In this document: positions 17,167 through 24,063 of the stretch, piece by piece | How the letters are laid out: each line of letters begins with the position of its first letter | Position numbering within the stretch: the stretch's first letter is position 1 | Assembly: GCA_017648225.1 (NCBI GenBank) | Contig: JAGCJE010000271.1 | Coordinates: forward strand, 1-41,454 | Direction of reading: 5' to 3' | DNA: 41,454 bases | From: Kiritimatiellia bacterium | GTDB lineage: Bacteria > Verrucomicrobiota > Kiritimatiellia > RFP12 > UBA1067 | Translations under genes and position numbers: made by a program | The notes under the pieces: generated by a model | The model's database searches: none | What the model saw: the letters and a program-made list of their open reading frames with translations, nothing else | What the model was told of the DNA's origin: nothing

Positions 17167-19530
17167 ATGGATAAGGTAATTAACATCAAGGTGCGAAATC
17201 GAATCGCGATCGCCGATCCCGGTCAGTGTATCATCTGCGGCAATGAGGATTATACCGCCGTTTTTGAGTTCGATGACGAGTGGAGCGAGATTGAAACCAA
17301 GACCGCGCGATTCTATCGCAAAAATAATTTCACCGACGTAATTTTCACCGGAAGCGAGGTCAACATCCCCGAGATGGTGAACGTTTCGAACGTCAAGATC
17401 GGCGTTTTCGCGGGTGACATGACGACGACTCCGGCGGTTGTTCGCTGCTATAAATCCATCCTCTGCGATGGTGGAAACGTCGCCGAACCTGATCCGGATG
17501 TGTATGATCAGATCATTAAGATGATCGAGAACATCGAAGTCGGCGGAGGTGGAGGAACCGGTGTTTCGCCAACCATTGATGTTATCGAGATCGAGGGCGG
17601 TCACAGAATCACGATCACGGATATCAACGGCACATCGTCGATCGATGTCATGAATGGTTCCGACGGTTCACCCGGCAAGGATGGCAATCCCGGCAAGGAT
17701 GGCGTATCGGCGACGCATAGCTGGAACGGCACGGTGTTGACCGTAACTAGCGCAAGCGGCACGTCTTCCGCTGATTTGAAAGGTGAACCGGGAAAAGATG
17801 GCAGTCCGGGCAAAGACGGCTCTGCCGGTGCGGCGGGTGCAGACGGCATCAGTCCCACGGTATCCGTCAGCAAATCTGGAAGGGTTACAACCATCTCCAT
17901 TACTGACAAGGACGGCACGAAGACCGCGACGGTTAGCGATGGTGCAGACGGAAGCCCCGGCGCGGCGGGTAGTAACGGCAAGGACGGCAAAACGCCCGTC
18001 AAGGGCGTGGATTATTACACCGCTGCCGATCAGGAAGCTATCGTGCAGGATGTCATCGCCGCACAGAATGTCCCGGACTACGTTGTTGCTGAAGCGATGG
18101 AAGTGCTTGACAAGGTTGTATCTGCGCAGGCTGACCGGACTTTCACCTTTGCGGCAATAAGCGATATGCACTACGGAAGTAGCGATTACATCGACGGCGT
18201 AATCCACGCTTGTCAGGGTATGCGGCATATCTCGGAGCGGATCAAGCTGGATGCTGTGGCGGTGCTGGGTGATTTTACTGACGAGCATCAGATGGATTCT
18301 GACGCAGCCGTCACCGATCTGGAAGAGATGAACGCGCTGCTTAACCCGCTGCGTGAGAATGTCAATCTACGCGTCAAGGGTAATCACGACCACCGTCCGA
18401 ATGGAGCGGCGCAGACATATCGTTATATTATGGCATTCAGCGACACGACTGTATGGGGCAGCAGAATCGGCGGCTATTTTTACCGAGATTTCCCAGAGTA
18501 TAAGTTGAGAGCAATCTGTCTTAATACAACGGATACGGTCAGAGATAATCTGTATGTGACGGATGAACAATATCAGTGGTTCGCCGACTCTCTCGATCTG
18601 TCTGCAAAGGATGACGCAGCAGAATGGGGAATCCTTATTCTGTCTCATCATCCATTGGATTGGACAGTAACGAATGGAAAATATAGATTTGGTCCGATTA
18701 TCAATGCTTACCAGAAAGGTACAAGCTGGACGGATGGAGTAGTGTCCTGCGATTATACCGACAAAAATGATGCGTCGATCATTGCGAACATTCACGGACA
18801 CATCCACAATCTGCTCATGGATAAAATCTATATTGGCGAGGCTGGGAACAGCGCACAAACAAACGTCTGGAGATTGGCGACGCCTGCTTCTCGTGTGGAT
18901 GTAGTCAACCATTACAGCGCACCGTGGGCCGAGGCAACATGGTACAACAAAACAAAGAATACGGCGAAAGATACATCTTTTGTGATCTATTGCATTGATC
19001 TGGACGCGCGCACTATCAAGGCATTCTGTTATGGTGCAGGATACGACAGAAGTGTTGAGTATGCATCAAGCGGCAGTACTACCCCCGCATACACTAACCA
19101 GATTCCGATTTCTACCGACGTAGACGGAGGCATTTATAACGGTAAAGGTTATAAGACCGCATCAAGACTAAATTCGTCTGGAGCTGCGGTCGATGGCGAT
19201 TATAATGTAACAGGATTTATTCCATTCACAAGCGGAAGTGTAATTCGTACCAGCGAAGGTATGTTCGATGCGACGGATGCAACCGGCTATCTGCGCGTAA
19301 CGGCGTATGATGCGAATAAAGCTCATGTTTCTGAGGCTAAGATCACGCCGACTGACTTGTCCGGCTGGCTTAGCGAATATATGACCGTGACCAATGGTGC
19401 GCTGTATTTTAATTACGACATAAACTATATGCAAGGTTCGGAAGTAGGCAGCAAAGTCCGATTTATCCGTGTTGTTGCATCTCATATCGATGACAGTTCT
19501 GTCATTACAATAGATGAAGAGATTACATGA
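17167..19530 (+). CDS. Receptor-binding tail protein: collagen-like repeats plus calcineurin-type phosphoesterase
   Basis: The 787-residue protein has three parts. Residues 1-120 form a phage-proximal beta domain. About 165-280 has Gly-X-Y collagen-like repeats (GSPGKDGNPGKDG, GEPGKDGSPGKDG). About 325-640 is a metallophosphoesterase with the full metal set: DMHYG near 333, GDFTD near 368, GNHDH near 405, HHP near 493 and HGHIH near 542. A beta-rich tip follows. The enzyme could cleave phosphodiesters of cell-wall teichoic or other polymers during adsorption; substrate is unknown. From about 18150 codon use changes (CGA and TCG become rarer, A/T-ending codons commoner), suggesting the distal part came by recombination. 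Confidence 0.82.
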   Translation: MDKVINIKVRNRIAIADPGQCIICGNEDYTAVFEFDDEWSEIETKTARFYRKNNFTDVIFTGSEVNIPEMVNVSNVKIGVFAGDMTTTPAVVRCYKSILCDGGNVAEPDPDVYDQIIKMIENIEVGGGGGTGVSPTIDVIEIEGGHRITITDINGTSSIDVMNGSDGSPGKDGNPGKDGVSATHSWNGTVLTVTSASGTSSADLKGEPGKDGSPGKDGSAGAAGADGISPTVSVSKSGRVTTISITDKDGTKTATVSDGADGSPGAAGSNGKDGKTPVKGVDYYTAADQEAIVQDVIAAQNVPDYVVAEAMEVLDKVVSAQADRTFTFAAISDMHYGSSDYIDGVIHACQGMRHISERIKLDAVAVLGDFTDEHQMDSDAAVTDLEEMNALLNPLRENVNLRVKGNHDHRPNGAAQTYRYIMAFSDTTVWGSRIGGYFYRDFPEYKLRAICLNTTDTVRDNLYVTDEQYQWFADSLDLSAKDDAAEWGILILSHHPLDWTVTNGKYRFGPIINAYQKGTSWTDGVVSCDYTDKNDASIIANIHGHIHNLLMDKIYIGEAGNSAQTNVWRLATPASRVDVVNHYSAPWAEATWYNKTKNTAKDTSFVIYCIDLDARTIKAFCYGAGYDRSVEYASSGSTTPAYTNQIPISTDVDGGIYNGKGYKTASRLNSSGAAVDGDYNVTGFIPFTSGSVIRTSEGMFDATDATGYLRVTAYDANKAHVSEAKITPTDLSGWLSEYMTVTNGALYFNYDINYMQGSEVGSKVRFIRVVASHIDDSSVITIDEEIT

Positions 19531-19617
19531 TTAACGGCATCCTACTGGCTGGACACGACGCTGCGAAGCGTGGCGGCGGGGACGTACACGGATTCCGCAG
19601 GGGCGACATCGACGTAA
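19531..19617 (+). pseudogene. In-frame remnant of a tail-protein C terminus
   Basis: Directly after the TGA of the phosphoesterase tail gene the same frame stays open for 28 codons, reading LTASYWLDTTLRSVAAGTY then TDSAGATST, to TAA 19615-19617. The upstream part has foreign codon use, while this piece returns to phage-like composition. I infer the 3' scar of an older fibre gene whose distal domain was replaced. TGA readthrough is the less likely alternative. Confidence 0.45.
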
Positions 19618-19663
19618 TGGCGTGAGCCCGAGTACACTCTCATCATGAAAAGGAGGAATCGCA

Positions 19664-20698
19664 ATGGCAAAATGTGATCTGAATGCAGTCGTTCAGATAG
19701 CCGAGAACGAGGTCGGTTATCTGGAGAAAAAGAGCAACAGTCAGCTCGACCACAAAACCGCCAACGCGGGAAGCAAGAACTACACCAAGTACAACCGCGA
19801 TTATAACGCGTGGGGCGGCGGTGGTGCGCAGCCGATGGAATGGTGTGCGGCGTTCGTTTCGTGGTGTTTCGTAATGGCCTACGGCCTCGAAGCGGCGAAA
19901 GCTCTGCTCTGCGGTGGTCTGCATCACTACACGCCCACCGGCGCGAACCGTTTCAAGGGGAAAGGTCGATACATCAAGCGCGGCGAGGGTACGCCCAAGC
20001 GCGGCGACGTGGTGTATTTCTTCTCTAAGGCAAAGGGACGGATCGGTCACGTTGGCATCGTCTACAAGGTCAGCTCGACCCGAGTTTACACGATCGAGGG
20101 CAACACGTCCGCCGGTAACACGCTGATCACCAACGGCGGCGGCGCGGCGTTCAAGTCCTACGCGCTTTCTAGTACGTACATCGACGGCTATGGTCGCCCG
20201 AATTACGCGGCAATCGAGGCCGGAACCGGCGAGATCGTGGCTCTCGATCTGGGCGATCGTCTGCTGACGAACGGTTGTCGAGGCGATGATGTCAAGGAGC
20301 TTCAGGAGGCTCTCATCTCCCTCGGTTACGATCTCGGCAAATGGGGCGCGGATGGTGATTTCGGCGATGCGACTGAGATCGCTGTCGAGAAGTTCCAGAG
20401 AGACCACGGTTGCACTCCGGACGGCGAGTTCGGCCCGATCAGTTTCGCGGCTCTGCAGACTGCGCTCATGGATCGAGAGCACTCCGCGCAGAAGGGCGGA
20501 AAGGTTCGCATCATCAACGGTAACTGTTGGGTGCGATCCGAACCCGACAAGATTCTCCCCGACACTCGTCTCGGTGTCGTCACTGAGGGGACGATCCTCG
20601 AGTATCGCGGTGAGAAATCTCCGGGCGGTTGGCTGGCGGTGCGATATGAAAATCGCGACGCCTGGGTCTCCGGAAAATATTCTAAGCTGGAGGAGTGA
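19664..20698 (+). CDS. Endolysin: CHAP amidase/endopeptidase with peptidoglycan-binding and SH3 domains
   Basis: The 344-residue protein is the cell-wall hydrolase that releases progeny. An N-terminal CHAP domain has the catalytic Cys at residue 61 (PMEWCAAFVSWCF) and the catalytic His at 129 (GRIGHVGIVYKV). A PG_binding_1 domain spans about 195-270 (GCRGDDVKELQEALISLGYD, FGDATEIAVEKFQRD, DGEFGPISFAALQ). An SH3-like domain at 280-344 carries CWVRSEPDK and GWLAVRYENRDAWVSGKY. No signal peptide is present, so export depends on the holin encoded just downstream. AAGGAGG precedes ATG 19664. Confidence 0.93.
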   Translation: MAKCDLNAVVQIAENEVGYLEKKSNSQLDHKTANAGSKNYTKYNRDYNAWGGGGAQPMEWCAAFVSWCFVMAYGLEAAKALLCGGLHHYTPTGANRFKGKGRYIKRGEGTPKRGDVVYFFSKAKGRIGHVGIVYKVSSTRVYTIEGNTSAGNTLITNGGGAAFKSYALSSTYIDGYGRPNYAAIEAGTGEIVALDLGDRLLTNGCRGDDVKELQEALISLGYDLGKWGADGDFGDATEIAVEKFQRDHGCTPDGEFGPISFAALQTALMDREHSAQKGGKVRIINGNCWVRSEPDKILPDTRLGVVTEGTILEYRGEKSPGGWLAVRYENRDAWVSGKYSKLEE

Positions 20699-20703
20699 TT
20701 CCA

Positions 20704-21012
20704 TTGGAGAACATTACACTCGCTGACGCGTGGGCGTGGATACTCGCAGCGGCAGCGGCGATCGTCGCGCTGTCGAAAGCGTGGGACGTGATTGCTCGGA
20801 AACTCAAACCTCAACGCGAGATCAGCGATCGACTCAAGACGATCGAGACGATGCTCGCGAGCGACAAGAGGCGACTCGACGAGCAGGACAAAGCGAACGG
20901 CGTCATTTTCCGCGCTCTGTATGCTCAGATCAACCACGAACTCAGCGGGAACGGAGATCAAATTCTCCGTGACTCCCGCGATGAAATTCAGAAATATCTC
21001 ACCACCCGATAA
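20704..21012 (+). CDS. Lysis-cassette membrane protein with coiled coil
   Basis: The 102-residue protein has one hydrophobic segment at residues 10-25 (AWAWILAAAAAIVALSKAW), then a basic turn and a long charged coiled coil (ISDRLKTIETMLASDKRRLDEQ). This one-span plus coil layout recurs beside holins in Bacillota phages and may tune holin action. TTG 20704 is preferred over GTG 20695 because the GGAGG is correctly spaced only for the TTG. Confidence 0.65.
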   Translation: MENITLADAWAWILAAAAAIVALSKAWDVIARKLKPQREISDRLKTIETMLASDKRRLDEQDKANGVIFRALYAQINHELSGNGDQILRDSRDEIQKYLTTR

Positions 21013-21025
21013 AGGAGGAATCGTC

Positions 21026-21268
21026 ATGGATTGGAAGCGCAAGCTCACGAGCCGGAAGCTCTGGCTCGCTATCGCCGATTTTGTCGGCATGCTGATCATT
21101 GCGTTCGGCTATGCCGAATCTACTGCGACTCAGGTCACGTCCATCATCATGGCGGGTGCGGGTGTCATCGGCTATCTGATCGCCGAGGGCCTCGCGGATT
21201 CCGCGAACGGCACGACCACCACGATCGTCGATGAAACGATCAAAAAGACCGAACCTGAAACCGAATAA
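21026..21268 (+). CDS. Holin
   Basis: The 80-residue protein has two membrane spans, about residues 13-29 (LWLAIADFVGMLIIAFGY) and 37-55 (VTSIIMAGAGVIGYLIAEGL), a basic N terminus (MDWKRKLTSRK) and a charged C-terminal tail, the usual layout of class II holins next to an endolysin. It should form the membrane hole that lets the CHAP enzyme reach the wall. AAAGGAGG precedes ATG 21026, and a strong terminator follows. Confidence 0.82.
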   Translation: MDWKRKLTSRKLWLAIADFVGMLIIAFGYAESTATQVTSIIMAGAGVIGYLIAEGLADSANGTTTTIVDETIKKTEPETE

Positions 21269-21280
21269 ATAACACACGAA

Positions 21281-21313
21281 ACGCCCGGGCGAAATGCTCG
21301 GGCGTCTTTTTTT
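21281..21313 (+). terminator. Terminator of the late operon
   Basis: ACGCCCGGGC (21281-21290) pairs with GCTCGGGCGT (21296-21305) with one mismatch around loop GAAAT, followed by CTTTTTTT. It closes the late module. Confidence 0.9.
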
Positions 21314-21339
21314 ATTCGCATTTTATTCGCGTGTGCGAA

Positions 21340-21718
21340 TAACATGATCCGCGAAAATAGTCCAACATCATCACAACATTACTAACATCATTTTTCTGAA
21401 AAACGGCCCGATCTGAGCCGAAAATCGCTAATTATTACGAAATCGTAATAATTGAAACATTTGCGAATATCTCAAAAACGGGTCAAAAATAACATGAAAC
21501 GGGCTTTTTATAACATCAAATAACATGATCATTTTCGGATGATGTTATGCTCAAAACCGTTGCGACACAATGGTTTTCAGTATTATATAACATCATAATA
21601 TTATTTTTCTTTAATTATAAGAAGAATATATAATAATATAGATATATAATATATAAGAGTATAAGAGATAAAAGAAAGTATATAAGAAAACGCGGAAAAA
21701 TGGTGTTATGATGTTATC
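21340..21718. repeat. AT-rich repeat array A (AACATSAT iterons plus AT-rich block)
   Basis: The octamer AACATCAT/AACATGAT or its complement occurs at 21341, 21364, 21384, 21522, 21539 (complement), 21589 and 21708 (complement), with near copies at 21491 and 21512. From 21581 to about 21690 the sequence is almost pure A/T with a polypurine run. The same arrangement recurs at 40970-41370, with the AT-rich block clearly homologous. The design, iterons beside an easily melted stretch, looks like a replication origin; a binding array for a transcription factor is the alternative. No ORF with coding character is present. Confidence 0.75.
21430..21453. repeat. 24-bp perfect-arm palindrome inside array A
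   Basis: AATTATTACGA (21430-21440) and TCGTAATAATT (21443-21453) are exact inverted arms of 11 bp around AA. No equivalent is seen in array B. It may bind a dimeric protein or extrude as a hairpin. Confidence 0.7.
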
Positions 21719-21736
21719 GGGCCGATTTTCGGTGTA

Positions 21737-21765
21737 GTGACAACGCCTCCGAAACGTGGTATAAT
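21737..21765 (+). promoter_or_regulatory. Sigma-70-type promoter of the membrane-protein gene
   Basis: GTGACA (-35, 21737-21742) lies 17 bp before TATAAT (-10, 21760-21765). The spacer contains CGAAACGTG, a core seen in the phage operators, just upstream of the -10 box. It would drive the gene at 21799 independently of the late operon. Confidence 0.7.
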
Positions 21766-21798
21766 ACGCGCGGATAAAAGCGAAGGAGGCTCCCCATC

Positions 21799-22524
21799 AT
21801 GGAACGTGGACAACGTATATCCCCGCAGCAAACCCGTCCCGGACAACCTCAGAGACGACCCCAGAGCTCCACTCAGCGACCCGCTCAGAGACCGCCTCAG
21901 AGTCGCCCTCAAGGATCACAACAGCGTCGACCGGCTCAGTCCGCTCGCCCCACGCAGCCGACTCGACCCGTATCCCGCAAGCGCAGAAAGAACAAGTCAA
22001 AAAAGCCGTGGATCATCGGCGCGGCGGTTCTCCTACTCCTGATCATCATTTTCGGCTCTGGCGGTGAGAATGACAACGTCGCAACTCAGACCCCCACCTC
22101 TGCGCCAGTTAATAATGACACTGCCGTCACGACAGCGACCGACGCGCCTATTCAGACCCCATCTCTGTACCCTCAGACGATTTTCAATCAAAACGGTGTG
22201 ACAATCACTCTGATCGGATTCGATAAAGCTCCGCTCATGGGGCCTGAAATCAAGTTCACCGTCGAGAACAACAGCGGTGAGAGTCTGATCGTTCAGACCG
22301 GATCACTCCACTGCAACGGATGGCAAATCGTAGACGCGACGAGTTTCATCGAGGTTGCCAACGGTGCGAAAGCCGGAGAAACGATTTACGTCTGGAGTAC
22401 GTATCTCGACGAATGTCAACTCAAGGCGAGCGACCTTGTGAATGTTGAGTTCAAGGGCGCGTCGATCACGACGAGCGATTACATGAAAACCTATGAGTTC
22501 GACATGACTGCGACTCTCCAATAA
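21799..22524 (+). CDS. Probable lysogenic-conversion membrane-anchored surface protein
   Basis: The 241-residue protein starts with about 60 residues very rich in Gln, Pro and Arg, then a basic RKRRKNKSKK stretch, a single membrane helix (IIGAAVLLLLIIIFG, about 72-88), a Thr/Pro/Ala linker and a beta-rich C-terminal domain with two Cys. The basic-in layout predicts an external C terminus. With its own promoter and terminator, outside the late and early operons, it has the hallmarks of a moron expressed in the lysogen. Function is unknown; the C-terminal fold resembles the immunoglobulin-like extracellular domains of host surface proteins only in general shape. GAAGGAGG precedes ATG 21799. Confidence 0.65.
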   Translation: MERGQRISPQQTRPGQPQRRPQSSTQRPAQRPPQSRPQGSQQRRPAQSARPTQPTRPVSRKRRKNKSKKPWIIGAAVLLLLIIIFGSGGENDNVATQTPTSAPVNNDTAVTTATDAPIQTPSLYPQTIFNQNGVTITLIGFDKAPLMGPEIKFTVENNSGESLIVQTGSLHCNGWQIVDATSFIEVANGAKAGETIYVWSTYLDECQLKASDLVNVEFKGASITTSDYMKTYEFDMTATLQ

Positions 22525-22526
22525 TT

Positions 22527-22562
22527 CAAAAGACCGAGGGGATCATCCCTCGGTCTTTTTTT
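22527..22562. terminator. Bidirectional terminator between convergent genes
   Basis: AAAAGACCGAGGG (22528-22540) pairs with CCCTCGGTCTTTT (22547-22559) around GATCAT, with A and T runs on both sides. It ends the rightward membrane-protein gene and the leftward Arc-like gene; the latter's stop codon is in the loop and its last residues are encoded by the stem. Confidence 0.88.
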
Positions 22563-22743
22563 CGTTGTCTCGGATCATGGCCTCCTCGATTGCTCGATTG
22601 ATGAAGCCGTTCACAGATTCGCCCATGCGTTCGGCGTGGGCTTTTATTTTGTCCTTATCACCTTTAGGAACTCTGATTTTGATTTCCTCTAGTTTCTCGA
22701 GATATTTATCCACATACTTTTTGTTGTACTCATATGTCGGCAT
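22543..22743 (-). CDS. Arc-type ribbon-helix-helix repressor
   Basis: The 66-residue protein has a basic/aromatic N-terminal part (YEYNKKYVDKYLEKLEE), then a short strand IKIRVPKGDKDKI and two helices (IKAHAERMGESVNGFINRAIEEAM), the ribbon-helix-helix plan. The strand of a dimer would read the DNA major groove. ATG 22743 was chosen because GAAGGAGGG lies eight bases upstream; an ATG at 22770 has no site. The divergent region 22769-22879 holds three similar 14-bp operators, one of them over this gene's own promoter, so autorepression and control of the opposing rightward promoter are likely. Confidence 0.78.
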   Translation of the reverse strand: MPTYEYNKKYVDKYLEKLEEIKIRVPKGDKDKIKAHAERMGESVNGFINRAIEEAMIRDNEKKTEG

Positions 22744-22768
22744 TGTTTCGCCCTCCTTCAATGGGAGC

Positions 22769-22797
22769 ATTATATCACAAGTTATTTACTATGTACA
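22769..22797 (-). promoter_or_regulatory. Leftward promoter of the Arc-like gene
   Basis: Read on the minus strand, TGTACA (22792-22797) lies 17 bp before TATAAT (22769-22774). The -35 match is weak, but the -10 is perfect. The operator at 22789-22802 covers the -35 box. Confidence 0.5.
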
Positions 22798-22873
22798 CAT
22801 AGCATCTGCATGTTTAACAACATGTTTACATAATATGGGTACATAGTATATTGACTTATCTATGGGTACATAG
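22789..22873. promoter_or_regulatory. Three operators CTATG-N4-CATAG for the Arc-like repressor
   Basis: Inverted repeats with 5-4-5 geometry lie at 22789-22802 (CTATGTACACATAG), 22833-22846 (ATATGGGTACATAG) and 22860-22873 (CTATGGGTACATAG). The last two are part of an exact 17-bp direct repeat (22834-22850 and 22861-22877). A fourth 5-4-5 element of different sequence, ATGTT-TAAC-AACAT, is at 22810-22823. The sites cover both divergent promoters. Confidence 0.72.
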
Positions 22874-22879
22874 TATAAT
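22851..22879 (+). promoter_or_regulatory. Rightward promoter opposite the Arc-like gene
   Basis: TTGACT (22851-22856), 17-bp spacer, TATAAT (22874-22879). One Arc-type operator fills the spacer, so binding would exclude RNA polymerase. It drives the small genes and the antirepressor to the right. Confidence 0.8.
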
Positions 22880-22883
22880 ATAA

Positions 22884-22932
22884 TTGTTCCAAGGCAAGGA
22901 ACAAAAGAAAAACCGCCCGGTGACGCGGGCGG
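22884..22932 (+). other. Double-hairpin mRNA leader
   Basis: Just after the promoter, TTGTTCC (22884-22890) pairs with GGAACAA (22898-22904), and CCGCCCG (22913-22919) pairs with CGGGCGG (22926-22932). The AAAGGAGGTG of the next small gene follows within a few bases. The leader could stabilise the RNA or regulate translation. Confidence 0.55.
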
Positions 22933-22952
22933 CAGGAAAGGAGGTGAGCCGA

Positions 22953-23051
22953 ATGACTGAGTACACAGTCGAGTATCGAGGGAAACGGTACGAGTTCCCA
23001 ACATGGTCTGAGATGATGGAGTTCATCGAAGAACATGAAATCCACGGCTAA
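22953..23051 (+). CDS. 32-residue small protein
   Basis: A strong AAAGGAGGTGAG stands eight bases before ATG 22953. The product, MTEYTVEYRGKRYEFPTWSE followed by MMEFIEEHEIHG, has an alternating strand and then a helix, acidic overall. It is the first gene after the Arc-controlled promoter. I do not recognise a family; it may be a small inhibitor or regulator. Confidence 0.65.
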   Translation: MTEYTVEYRGKRYEFPTWSEMMEFIEEHEIHG

Positions 23052-23059
23052 CTCTCCAG

Positions 23060-23089
23060 CGTGGGGAGCGGCGGCAACCGCTCCTCACG
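23060..23089 (+). terminator. GC-rich hairpin downstream of the small gene
   Basis: CGTGGGGAGCGG (23060-23071) pairs with CCGCTCCTCACG (23078-23089) with one G-U pair. There is no T-tract, so it may be an attenuator or RNA end-protecting hairpin. Confidence 0.45.
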
Positions 23090-23147
23090 GTTCGGATTAT
23101 AACATAGATTGATAGATAAAGCAAGATTGAAAATGGAGGATCACACC

Positions 23148-23297
23148 ATGTACGAAATCGTCAAGACCGTCAAGGGTTACAACATCGAGCGCATGATCGG
23201 AACCAAGGGTCAGTTTTTCGTCAAGACCCGCCCGAACGTGTCCGTCTGGTTCAGAACCATTAAGGCCGCGACGGCCTACATCGAAACGAGACTGTGA
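23148..23297 (+). CDS. 49-residue small protein of unknown function
   Basis: ATG 23148 is preceded by GGAGGA at seven bases. The sequence MYEIVKTVKGYNIERMIGTK then FFVKTRPNVSVWFRTIKAA is basic and strand-rich, ending in a helix. It ends 12 bp before the antirepressor start and is presumably cotranscribed with it. No family is recognised; the basic charge is compatible with nucleic-acid contact. Confidence 0.7.
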   Translation: MYEIVKTVKGYNIERMIGTKGQFFVKTRPNVSVWFRTIKAATAYIETRL

Positions 23298-23309
23298 GGA
23301 GGTGCTTCC

Positions 23310-23999
23310 GTGAATGAGATGCAGATTTTCGAACGTGAGGAGTTCGGGCAGATCCGGACGACCACCGTCGACGGTGAGCCGTGGTTCGTGGCGGTCGATG
23401 TTTGTCGGGCTCTGGAACACAGCAACGTTTCGTCCGCTCTCGCTCGACTCGACGACGATGAACGGTCTAAGTTGAACTTAGGGCGTCAGGGTGAGACGAA
23501 CGTCGTCAACGAGCCCGGATTGTATACGCTCGTTCTCGGATCGCGAAAGCCCGAGGCGAAAGCGTTCAAACGGTGGATCACTCACGAGGTTCTCCCGAGC
23601 ATTCGCAAGACCGGAGCCTATGCGACCGACTCTCGACTCATGGAGGCCGCTCAACTTCTCGCGAGCTGTCGGAACCCGGCGGCGATCCCCGCGCTCGTCG
23701 CCGTCCTCAGCGAATATACCGGAGTTCAGATCGAGGCTTCCGGCCCGATGTGGGAGGGATCGAAGTTCGACAACCTCGTCCACGTTCGCAACTGGATCGA
23801 GACGTCGAACCTTAAGGTCGAGGATATGGTGAGCAATCCGACAACCGTCCTCTATCATCGTTTCACTAGCTGGCTCAGTCTCAATCACCTCGGAGTCAGA
23901 ATCTCCAGTAAAGCATTCTGCGCGATCATGCGCAAGATTTACGGATTCGACAAGAGGCTCCGACAAGGTTACGCCGGAAAATGGTATTTTCAAGTATGA
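23310..23999 (+). CDS. BRO-N antirepressor with a D5-type C-terminal domain
   Basis: The 229-residue protein has an N-terminal BRO domain, about residues 5-105 (EPWFVAVDVCRALEHSNVSS, NVVNEPGLYTLVLGSRKPEA, FKRWITHEVLPSIRKTGAY). Such proteins bind DNA or repressors and help switch from lysogeny. The last about 52 residues, from TTVLYHRF to GKWYFQV, align without gaps to the end of the phage's own primase-helicase (34383-36317), 23 of 52 identical by hand count. Start is GTG 23310 after GAGGAGGTG. It lies in the operon controlled by the Arc-type operators. Confidence 0.85.
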   Translation: MNEMQIFEREEFGQIRTTTVDGEPWFVAVDVCRALEHSNVSSALARLDDDERSKLNLGRQGETNVVNEPGLYTLVLGSRKPEAKAFKRWITHEVLPSIRKTGAYATDSRLMEAAQLLASCRNPAAIPALVAVLSEYTGVQIEASGPMWEGSKFDNLVHVRNWIETSNLKVEDMVSNPTTVLYHRFTSWLSLNHLGVRISSKAFCAIMRKIYGFDKRLRQGYAGKWYFQV

Positions 24000-24063
24000 C
24001 GAAAATGACGAACACTATCGCATATAATAGATTTAGAGCCGTTGAATGAATGGAGGTTACATC

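Noticed and set aside
19527..19625. A 32-codon frame with ATGA overlap after the phosphoesterase tail gene
   Set aside because: No ribosome binding site of quality is present, the product is Gly/Asp/Arg-rich without structure, and the other frame is the better-explained tail remnant.
22789..22879. CRISPR-like repeats
   Set aside because: The 17-bp repeats occur only twice with a 10-bp gap and overlap promoter boxes; they are operators.
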